In this document: positions 55,501-64,000 of the stretch, in pieces
How positions within the stretch are numbered: position 1 is the stretch's first letter
How the letters are laid out: every line of letters starts with the position of its first letter
DNA from: Mycocentrospora acerina
Lineage: Eukaryota; Ascomycota; Dothideomycetes; Pleosporales
NCBI GenBank assembly: GCA_022701365.1
Contig: JAKUHH010000080.1
Location: 312,436-376,435 of the forward strand
Reading direction: 5' to 3'
Length of the DNA: 64,000 bases
Translations under genes and position numbers: made by a program
The notes under the pieces: generated by a model
Told to the model about the DNA's origin: nothing
What the model saw: only the letters and a program-made list of their open reading frames with translations
The model's database searches: none

Positions 55501-55917
55501 CACATCGCCAATGGCCGCCCCTCCCACCGCCACCTCCTCATCTCCCAAACAACGCTCATGCAACACTTGCTCCCTCTGCTGACCCACCCACGCCGACAGG
55601 TCCGTCTCGCCTGCGCATGGATGCTCAACAACCTCGTCTACGTCGAGGACCACAGCGATGAAGTTGCAGCACGCGAACGCGCACTGAGCCTAAGGCACCT
55701 AGGGTTTGAAGAAGGAGCCAAGATCTTGGGACGGGATGGCGATTTGGATATTCGGGAGAGGGCAAAGACGGCAATTGATCAGTTTGGAAAGTTGCTTGGC
55801 GGCGGGGTAGGTGCGGCGGGGTATGGGAGTCCTGGTGTGGGAGGGGGGTTTGGGGGGGACGGTGGATTGGGAAGAATGGGTGCGCTTCATGGGTGGAGGC
55901 ATGAGTCGCGGGGGTAA
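52575..55917 (+). CDS. GID5: Armadillo-repeat protein Gid5/Vid28 (ARMC8 family)
   Basis: Subunit of the GID/CTLH E3 ubiquitin ligase, which in yeast targets gluconeogenic enzymes on glucose return by docking the substrate receptor. Exons 52575-52869 and 52940-55917 give 1090 aa. The start MGRSILPPALAELANPSTP and the first armadillo helices (QVDALRNLKNEIVGHEQRK) are ARMC8/Vid28-like. About ten ARM repeats can be followed, including QIQLAIGLLVKTCRQNNHKK and a second block from about 500 (NALLALAAIVGEQDPLRK, QIAATEVITNLVLELSP, LRLISLWALKHMC). A Val-Asp dipeptide stretch and acidic EDEEISSEEEHDD at about 773-800 interrupt the C-terminal half. The last repeats end LACAWMLNNLVYVED, before a Gly-rich tail. 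The convergent ATP2 gene lies 0.5 kb downstream. Confidence 0.9.
54954..55020 (+). repeat. Coding hexanucleotide tract GTGGAT/GTGGAC
   Basis: Repeated 6-bp units with third-base changes inside the Gid5 gene, translated as alternating Val-Asp followed by Asp/Glu. It lies in a loop between armadillo repeats, where length changes should be tolerated. Confidence 0.85.
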
Positions 55918-56454
55918 TGTGTGGAGGATTGACGCATGGGGGAGTGCTGTTTGGTTGGGGGCGCATTGCGCATCTTGCGGGAATTGTATGGCTAGGTAGG
56001 CTTCAGGCTGGGTACAAAAGTACTCTGGGGGAGAGGAGCATTTAAAAGTGCTGTATTCGCCAACGTATTTCATATTGATGAATTTGCCAAAGTACTTGGA
56101 AAGTGCTGTGTTCGCAAAGTATGTACATTTGTAATTTATCTCATGGAAATGGCGACATTCAGTTCGTTGATACTTTGCTCTAAACAGTTCGTGTACCAGA
56201 CCTTGATGGCAGCTATCTGATGGTGGGAATCATTCTGGTCACATATGAACGACGCACATCAGAAAAAGCCAAACGATGAACAGGAAAAACGGTCTCTTTG
56301 CATGCAAGATAGATTACACGGGGAAGCCACGTCCATCTGAGCATCCACTCGTAATCCCACATTTTGAGGTATATCTTTTGTACAAAGTGAGACTACCAGC
56401 GACTGCCCTGGACGCGATAGCCGACTCTCATCTCTCGCCCACCACTGCTCGCAT
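55918..56454. other. Convergent 3' flanks
   Basis: 537 bp between the stops of Gid5 (+) and ATP2 (-). Contains short repeats of AAAGTACTT/AAAGTGCTG type near 56045-56110. No gene is seen; the open frame running past the ATP2 stop to 56259 is intron read-through. Confidence 0.5.
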
Positions 56455-58549
56455 CTACTGCTTCTCGAGATCCGCGAGAATCTTCTCACCCTTGGCACGT
56501 GCCGACTCGAGGTCACCGACCATGTAGAAAGCACCTGAAACATGTTAGTTTTGCTGCAAATGTAATGTAGAAATCGAAGAAACATACCCTCGGGAAGGTC
56601 ATCACCCTCACCGTTCAGGATAGCCTTGAACGAGCGGATGGTGTCCTTGATGTCGACAAGCTTGCCCTCGATACCTGTGAAGACCTGGGCGACAGCGAAA
56701 GGCTGGCTCAAGAACCTCTGGATCTTACGGGCACGCTCGACGGTAAGCTTGTCACCTTCCGACAACTCGTCCATACCCAAAATGGCGATGATGTCCTGGA
56801 GCGACTTGTACTCCTGGAGAATCTGCTGGACACGGGACGCGGTGTCGTAGTGCTCCTGGCCAATGACACGGGGGTCAAGGATACGGGACTTGGAGTCGAG
56901 AGGGTCGACAGCGGGGTAGATACCCAACTCGGAGATACCACGGGACAAGACAGTTGTGGCGTCCAAATGGGCGAAGGTGGTGGCGGGAGCGGGATCCGTC
57001 AAATCGTCAGCAGGCACGTAGACGGCCTGGACAGAGGTAATGGAGCCCTTGGAGGTGGTTGTGATACGTTCCTGCATGATACCCATGTCCACGGCGAGGG
57101 TGGGCTGGTAACCGACGGCAGAGGGAATACGACCAAGCAGAGCAGACACCTCGGAACCGGCCTGGGTGAATCGGAAAATGTTGTCAATGAAGAGCAACAC
57201 ATCCTGACCCTCCTCGTCACGGAAGTATTCAGCGACGGTCAAACCTTGTAAAGTTAGTATAATGAGCTGAAGATGATGAATACAACGAGTCGAAAAAGAT
57301 GATACAAAGATAGGAGTAAGAAGGAGTAAGAAGAATACAACGAGTCAAAACAGTTGAGACGAAGATGAAAGTGACAAATAGTAAGAAGAATACATACCAG
57401 TAAGGGCGACACGGGCACGGGCACCCGGGGGCTCGTTCATCTGACCGAAGACGAGGGCGACCTTGGAGTCGCCATCAAGCTGAATGACGGAAGTCTCCTG
57501 CATCTCGTGGTACAGATCGTTACCCTCACGGGTACGCTCACCGACACCGGTGAAGACGGAGAAACCACCGTGGGCTTTGGCAATGTTGTTCTGCGGCTGT
57601 GTTAGTGTGTGCGTGGCCAGGTGTCGTTGGATACACGGCTCTTACAATCAGCTCCTGAATGAACACAGTCTTTCCGACACCGGCACCTCCGAAAAGACCA
57701 ATCTTTCCACCACGGGCGTAGGGGGCCAAAAGGTCGACAACCTTGATACCGGTAACGAGCACCTCGGCGGAGGTGGACTGCTCAGTGAACTCCGGGGGGT
57801 CGGCGTGGATGGCAGCGTACTTGGTGGCCTTGATGGGGCCACGCTCGTCGATGGGGTCACCAGTGACGTTCATGATGCGTCCGAGGGTGCCGTGACCAAC
57901 GGGAATCATGATGGGCGCGCCAGTGTCGGACGCCTTTGCACCGCGGACAAGACCCTCGGTACCTGGGCGCGCAAGTCAGCCTCGGACATGACGCCAGCGC
58001 GGGGCGGCATCGACTTACCGTCCATGGCAATGCAGCGGACAATGTTCTCGCCCAAATGTTGCTGTGCTGCGTTAGCCACACGCTTCCCGGCGGGCGGTGC
58101 TTGGCGTCCTTACCGCAACCTCGAGGATCAGCTTGTTGCCGCCGTTGTCGGTGGTCAGGGCGTTGAGAATGGCAGGAAGCTGCTCGCCGTCGAACTTGAC
58201 TGCAATGCACTGTCAGCCCCCGCTCTGGACGTGGTGGTCCCAATGGCTCCCGGCAAAGCTCCCACGGCCACGGCTGGAAAAGTTTTTCGCGGCACCAAAG
58301 ACGTACCGTCGACGACGGCACCAATGACCGAGTGGATGCGCCCATCAGCAGCCGGCGTGGCCTGGGTGCTGGCATAGCGGGCTGCGAGTGTGGGAGCAGC
58401 GAACTTGACGGGCTTGAAGGCGCGCTGAGCGGTTGCGGGTCGGCGGAAAGCCGCCGCAGAAAGCGACCTGAAGCCACTGGATTCATCGAATTAGCGCCCC
58501 ATTCATCATCAATTGCGCCGAGCGGGCGTCGAACTCACCTCTTCAGCAT
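56455..58549 (-). CDS. ATP2: Mitochondrial F1 ATP synthase subunit beta
   Basis: Catalytic subunit of F1Fo-ATP synthase in the mitochondrial matrix. Eight exons (58549-58539, 58467-58307, 58199-58114, 58061-58019, 57962-57646, 57590-57398, 57244-56588, 56534-56455) close to 515 aa. The presequence MLKRSLSAAAFRRPATAQR is basic, with the cleavage zone near RYAST. Core motifs: the P-loop GGAGVGKT; GERTREGNDLY, which carries the catalytic Glu; the Walker B region VLLFIDNIFRFTQAGSEVSALLGR; and ALSTGIYPAV replaced here by the usual variant ISELGIYPAVDPLDS. It ends GDLESARAKGEKILADLEKQ. The first coding exon is only 11 nt. Intron 6 is longer than the others (153 nt) and internally duplicated. Codon bias is high. 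An ATTGG at 59164-59168 reads as CCAAT in the gene's sense, 0.6 kb upstream. Confidence 0.97.
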
Positions 58550-60280
58550 CTTGTGAGGTGTTGAGCGGGTGGTGGTGGAGAGGGTGGTGGTGGTGGAGGA
58601 GGAGCTTGTGAGGCAAGAGTGACCTTGATCGGTTTCTACTGTACGCCAAGGCCCGTGCACTGGAGCACATCGCTAGACTATTTTCGGCCAGCAACAGCAT
58701 CTCTACACGCCTTCAACTGGCTTGCACAAGGCTCCAGGCACTGCTCTTGTGTTCTTCAGGCTGTTCCGCACACTTGCGAGCTGAACCTGCCAGAACTGCA
58801 ACGCTCTCCAACTACAATGCCCACCTCAAGCAGCCGAGCGGCATCTCGAGTTTCCGATCCGCTCCGATCCCTCATGAGAAATCTATCGACAAGCCATCCT
58901 GCGCTACATGCAAACACTGACACCTCTGATACATGCCTACTTTGCAAGCCAAGTCAATCTCGTGCCATTGGCTCAACAGCTGTCCAACACATGCTAGCTT
59001 TTGCCATGCTGTACTGCCTGGAATAGATATACTCATCACTAAGGACCATGACTTGCCCTTGAATATCATAGCTCCATACCCCTCAAACAATGCAACATGA
59101 TATCAGCTCCTGTGAGAAAACAGACAGCGAAATGATAGCAATAGTAATTCAAACGCCCACGTGATTGGTTAGATGCATGAAGTGAATGAGGAGGTTAAGA
59201 TTGGGCAATGGTGATATATAAGAGACATAACTAGAATTAGCCAAGGTAATCGTACTCTTCTCTATCCGGGCTCCAGATCGTGTATCTCACCTTATAAACT
59301 AAAGCCAACTACCCAGAAAACGGCAAAACTAAGGACCAACTCTGTAAGCCACCAACTTCATAGCAATTACGTCTCCTCTGTGACATACCAAACAACAGCA
59401 TAAGGATGAACCCCACTAGGAAACAACACTACCACAGTTTATGAACCCCAGCCAACAGGAGCCTACACGTCAAACCTCACTCCAAGAGATTTTTTCAATC
59501 TAACCAAAAAAAAAGATTAGAATAGGATAAAACCAAGACCGGAGACAAGTAAACAACCCCGCTGTATGTATCCCTTTCAATCCACAAATTGAAAATTAAA
59601 ATTAAAATCCACAATGTCTTTCAAATATTCCAAAACTCTACTCTCTGCCACATTTCATTATCAAGCAAGGTACTTGCACAACCTCAACCCCCCCCCCCTC
59701 CCCAGTTTTACTAGCTGGACATTCCCAGGAAAGAATTTACCCCGCAACCACACCCATCCATCTACCCACTCATTTACACCTGTCACGATCGCAGACGTAC
59801 GATCCCTCCACCCCAAGCGCGGAAGCATATGTTACATTTCTAGCTGGAGAGAGTAGGGGTTCCCTTTTGTTTAGTACATCTCCGTTATTTCCTCCTTCTC
59901 CACATGTTCGGCACGTGATGATGATGATGGTACAGTGGGGGGGATAACTGTTTGCCGTGAGTCTTCACACTCTTGATGCTCTAACAACTACGCTACTTGC
60001 GGTTAGTAATGTCTTACATCCACACTTTGATTTCGCCGTCACCGTAGTATTGATACACTAAATCCTATTTTCTTATATATATATCCTACGTCTAATGAAA
60101 TTATATCAGAGCCACCCGTCAACGAGCCAGTCTACAACACATGCAAAACCATCTAGTTCAACCGCGCTATGCATGGATTGGATATTCATATCCACCCAAC
60201 ACTTGCTAAGAATATCCAACATCGAAGCTTCATCACTACTACCACATCCTTGTTCAAGCTTCATAAATCTCTGGTGTTGA
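58550..60280. other. Intergenic, ATP2 promoter and branching-enzyme 3' flank
   Basis: 1.7 kb between two minus-strand genes. A GTGGTGGAGAGGGTGGTGGTGG-type tract lies immediately upstream of the ATP2 ATG (pyrimidine/CCACCA on its sense strand). A poly-C run at about 59689-59698 and a GATGATGATGATGG run near 59917-59930 are also seen. A 135-aa plus-strand frame (58619-59026) has no recognisable feature. Confidence 0.5.
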
Positions 60281-62695
60281 CTACAAAGTGCTTTCCAGGG
60301 CGAGAACCTGTACGCAATGATTAATACAGCTCTATACACACAAAATGTCATCACACTTACAATAGCTGTCCTCGATGGGATGTATGCCTGGATGAAGTTC
60401 TTCCTCTCGTTCCATGCAAACGGCGTAGTGAAGAACCTTGTGCTCTCGTCCACGTTTCCGTGACCACCAAAAGCCTTGCTGTCCGTGCTCAGCACAATCC
60501 TGTAAGTACCTTCCTGCTCCACACCAACGCGATAATCAGTGAAGCTGTTCTCGGGATGGAAGTTGAAGATCCACAAGAGACCTGCACGTTCAAACACAAT
60601 CACCTTGTCACCCTCGTGCTTCAGGCTGACGTATGCTTGCGGCGAGTGAAGCCAGCCGTATTTCTCTTCTGTCCACTGCATCTTGCTGTCAAACTCATTG
60701 AGGAATCGGTATCGGAGTAGCTCATCATCGACGAGGTTGAATTGTCGACGCGCATAGTGGAAGCTGTTGTTGTTTCCCTCTCGTGGGAAGTCCAACCACT
60801 CCGGATGGCCGAATTCATTGCCGATGAAGTTCAGGTAACCTTCACCTCCCAGGCCGTGAGTGATCAGTCGGATCAGCTTGTGGAGAGAAAGACCCCTGTT
60901 GACAACAGGCGTGAGTTCAGATAGGCAGGACATGTTGGTGTACATTTCGGCGTCACATAGCCAGAACAGTAGTGTCTTGTCGCCGACAAGTCTGTGATTT
61001 GTTAGCATGGAACGTAGACGTGCATGATGTAACGTACGCTTGGTCGTGACTCTCGGCGTAAGCAATCGTCTTCTCGCCATGCCTTCGGTTGGTCAGGGTG
61101 AAGACAAGGTTGCCCATGTCCCAGTCAATGTCCTGCTTCTCCTTCAACCACTTGATGTAGAGGTCAGGAACAGCCATCGCGAGCCTGTAGTCGAAGCCAA
61201 TACCGCCCAATGATAGTGACACGCAAAGACCTGGCATGCCAGAAACGTCTTCGGCAATGGTGATACTGTCTGGGTAAAGCTGGTGCAACAACTCATTGGC
61301 CAACATGAGGTACACCACAGCTTCCTCGTCAACGCTGGGGCCAAAGTACTCGTGGTAACCGCCAGAGAAACCCCTGTTCCTGATTAGCAGCTACTTTGAA
61401 TGAACAAAGACTGATTACTTACGTTCCAATCCCGTGATGAGTGTAAAGCATGCTGGTGACGCCATCGAAGCGGAAACCATCGAACTGGTACTCTTCCATC
61501 CAAAATCTCAGATTGCTGAGGAGGAAACGCAACACCTCATGGCTGCCGTAGTTGAATAGCCTGCTGTCCCACAGGTCGTGTCGTCCCTTGGCACCCTCGT
61601 GGAAGTAGAGGTTGTCGCTGCCATCAAACATGTTCAATCCATCGAGAACGTTCTTCGAGGCATGGCTGTGTACAACATCCAGTAGGACAGTGATGCCCAT
61701 GCCGTGCGCAGTATCAATAAGCTCCTTAAGCTCATCGGGGAAGCCATATCTACTGCTTGCTGCGAAGAAGCTGTTGATCTGGTATCCGAAGCTTGCGTAG
61801 TAGGCGTGCTCCATGACAGCCATTAGCTGGATGACGTTGTATCCCAGATGCTTGATTCGCGGCAGTACGTTCTGCGTGAACTCCTTGTAGGTGGCGACCT
61901 TTGGGTCAGGTGAGGCGATGCCAACGTGGGCTTCGTAGATTCGCGCACTCAGAGGCTTAGCCGGCCTCTTGTTCTTGAAGACGTATTTTTGCGGGGGGTT
62001 CCAGAAGCGCGCATCGTACACGGGGGATACGCTGAGGTCTTGCGTCACTCGGGTGATCCAAGCTGGCAGACGCTCCTGGCGAGCATGGTCATTGGGCACA
62101 ACAAATGACACCTTTGCAGCGAGATTAGATTTGATGAATTATTTGCCTTGTCTTGTCTAGCAAACGTACCTTGAGCTTCGAGTCATGGGGAATGGTGGGC
62201 TTGCCATTTTTTCCTGGTACTGTTACTTCGAAGACGCCAAACTCGTTCTTCGTCATTGGCGTCGCATCACGGTTCCAGCCATTGAAGTCGCCGATGAGGT
62301 ATGCTCGCAGGGCGTTGGTGGCCCACTCGCGGTACACTACATCGCCATTCTCCTTGACCTGGAAGCCAAACTGCTCATAGCCCTGCGCGGTGTTAGCTGG
62401 ACAGCGGGCCAATTGCAATTGGTGGTGCTCACCCTCGAAAACTTCTCCATTCCGCCTTCAGTCTCGTCAATTGTCTTGATCCATTGCTGTGCTTTCGCAA
62501 AGCGGCTCTGCAGCGAGCCCTTGAATGGCTCTAGATATCCGTCGAGCTGGATGATGCCTGAGGAAGGTCAGTTAGCCAGCCAGCCAGGCTGTTGACACCT
62601 GTCCAGACGCTGGAATACACACCAGTTCCGTCGTTTGGAATCTTTCCAGGCGCATTGTCAGTGACCGAGTTTCCTGCGGCTGCGTTGAGCTCCAT
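60281..62695 (-). CDS. GLC3: Glycogen (1,4-alpha-glucan) branching enzyme
   Basis: GH13 enzyme that moves alpha-1,4 chains to alpha-1,6 branch points of glycogen, cytosolic. Seven exons (62695-62623, 62557-62433, 62382-62170, 62111-61423, 61373-61038, 60991-60361, 60307-60281) close to 697 aa, the family length. An N-terminal CBM48 domain (YREWATNALRAYLIGDFNGWNRD) precedes the (beta/alpha)8 core: LLDVVHSHASKN, DGFRFDGVTSMLYTHHG with the nucleophile Asp, TIAEDVSGMPGL with the catalytic Glu, and YAESHDQALVGDKT with the transition-state Asp. A C-terminal beta domain (VFERAGLLWIFNFHPENSF) follows. The last exon encodes only VLALESTL. All introns are 45-70 nt. Shares a 540-bp divergent promoter region with the ClpX gene. 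Confidence 0.96.
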
Positions 62696-63235
62696 GTTTG
62701 CGATGTGTGAGGGAAGAAGCGCAGTGGAGCCTGATGAATGCTATAACCAGCAGGATGCAGGGAGCACGGCTTTTTGGTCAAAAGAGCGCAAGCTTGCGCT
62801 CAGACATATACAAGGCAGAAGAAAAGTCGATATTTGCGGGGTCGTGCTCCAATTGCTGAGCTGCACCTCTCAATCAAATCGACGTGTTTGGACTCAACGT
62901 CATAGCGCGCCTATCGGGATCCAGCATCGCGCCCACGCCACTTGCCCAACAACGCGTATCACAGCAGTCGGGCGGATTTGCGCTTCGATTTGCTGGGGCG
63001 TCTGCTTGCCTGGATGCGCGTCACTGTACAGCATCAGGACTGTCCACAGAAACTTGCGTACGGGAGGTTCTCAGTGGAGCGGAAGCATTGCATCACGGCC
63101 CGAGTAGCTCTTATCAGGCAAGGCAGGGCAGGACTGGGGAAGGGAGCGGGGCAAGCTGTCACGTCGGCTCAATGCGGAGAAATCGCGACTTAACCTCGAC
63201 CGGCGCCACCTGAGCTCCTCTAGCGTTCGTGACCA
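62696..63235. promoter_or_regulatory. Divergent promoter region, branching enzyme / ClpX
   Basis: 540 bp between two start codons facing away from each other; both promoters must lie here. GC-rich, without a TATA or CCAAT box I can support. A 171-aa plus-strand frame through it is not protein-like. Confidence 0.45.
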
Positions 63236-64000
63236 TTGTCTCGTTCGCGCAATGTGACCGTCCTCGCGACGTACTCTCTCGTCATGATACCAGCAGTGCG
63301 CACTATTCGTGTCGTCGCGGCCTCTCCACCAGCCAGGGCATCTTGCCTCGCCCTCTACAGAGCTGGCTGCCGAGCTCGCGCCTTGTCCACCCGAAGCTGC
63401 CTCCAGTCTTCATACAACCGCTCCGACTTCAGCGGCCAGGGCTTCACGTCCTCGTATGAGACGGAGCTGCCAACGCGGGGCCCGTTGGGCGGCACATCCA
63501 ATGTGGGAGGAAGCCCCATCACGCCCAAAGGGCTGAGACAGCACCTGGATCAGTTCGTGGTCGACCAGGACCGCGCAAAGATTGTGCTGAGCGTCGCGAT
63601 CCATGAACACCATCTGCGTGTGCAAGAGCTGCGGAGGCAGAAGGAGGAGCAAGCTCGGCTGGAGGCCCAAGCACAGAGGAGAGCATCGATGTTCAGGCAT
63701 CCTGTAGAAGGTAGCTCCAGCCTCCCTTTTATCCGTGTCTGTGCCGTGATGAGCGTGCCTCTCTGCGCAGGGCTGTGACTGAGCAAGACAGATGAGTTTC
63801 CAGGCCAACAGCCGACTGTAGAAATGTATACCCACAGCGATCCTCCCCCGTACCACGAGCCTCTCTCGTATGCGCAGACGACCTACAACCACCGAGTAGA
63901 GCCTGAGCCACTGTTGGACACAAGCCCGACTCCACTGCGCCTGGACAAGTCTAACGTGCTGATATTGGGCCCTACCGGTGTTGGTAAGACATTAATGTGC
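63236..64000 (+). CDS. MCX1: Mitochondrial ClpX-type AAA+ unfoldase (Mcx1), 3' truncated
   Basis: AAA+ protein unfoldase of the mitochondrial matrix; in yeast Mcx1 acts without ClpP and activates the heme enzyme ALA synthase. Exon 1 runs 63236-63710 and exon 2 starts at 63804 and is cut by the window end. The N-terminus is basic and Ser/Ala-rich, a plausible mitochondrial presequence (ATG 63284 is an alternative start). The ClpX opening LRQHLDQFVVDQDRAKIVLSVAIHEHH (given in part) is followed by a charged helical insert split by the intron, then LRLDKSNVLILGPTGVGKT, the Walker A motif, and LMC at the edge. No Cys4 zinc-binding domain precedes it, unlike bacterial ClpX. The rest of the ATPase lies outside the window, so completeness cannot be judged. 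Confidence 0.88.

Overview
The window comes from a filamentous ascomycete (Pezizomycotina; Dothideomycetes is my best guess). This rests on inference: many 45-100 nt GT-AG introns, ascomycete-type proteins (Hda1 with an Arb2 tail, Mso1, Gyp7, Gid5/Vid28, a Pho80-type cyclin, fungal P-type H+-ATPase), GC-rich third positions, and short intron-bearing tRNA genes. No bacterial, viral or transposon gene was recognised. All exon boundaries were worked out by hand from splice signals, reading frame and family resemblance. Every multi-exon model given with exon coordinates closes in frame, except the last gene, which the window edge cuts.

Layout. 1-8.9 kb: an unrecognised 647-aa protein (+), a 3.2 kb empty stretch, then the plasma-membrane proton pump (-). 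8.9-14.8 kb: a 5.9 kb gene-poor stretch ending in an AT-rich poly-A/poly-T island, with a possible F-box remnant near 10.6 kb. 14.8-25 kb: Gyp7 Rab-GAP and Mso1-like Sec1-binding protein (both -), a secreted beta-lactamase-fold hydrolase (-), a repeat-bearing coiled-coil membrane orphan (+), and a secreted M28 aminopeptidase (-). 26.1-26.3 kb: tRNA-Arg(ACG) and tRNA-Gly(GCC), 20 nt apart and both with introns. 26.7-32.1 kb: a doubtful small ORF, complex I subunit NDUFA8 (-) head-to-head with nucleoporin Nup54/Nup57 (+), then the anaphase-promoting-complex subunit Apc15 (-). 32.7-41 kb: an unrecognised 803-aa protein, a Pho80/Pcl cyclin and a membrane-anchored cupredoxin protein (all -). 42.5-48.3 kb: class II histone deacetylase Hda1 and GAPDH (both -). 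50.3-58.5 kb: cytochrome c oxidase subunit IV/Cox5 (+), the armadillo protein Gid5/Vid28 (+) and ATP synthase beta (-). 60.3-64 kb: glycogen branching enzyme (-) head-to-head with a mitochondrial ClpX (Mcx1) cut by the window end (+).

Most genes are housekeeping: respiration (NDUFA8, Cox5, Atp2), central carbon and glycogen metabolism (GAPDH, branching enzyme, Gid5), secretion (Gyp7, Mso1), chromatin and cell cycle (Hda1, Apc15, cyclin). There is no evidence of a biosynthetic cluster, defence system or mobile island. The least explained items are the coiled-coil orphan, the two unrecognised large proteins, the acidic insert in the proton pump, the two-tRNA unit lacking an internal terminator, and the AT-rich island.
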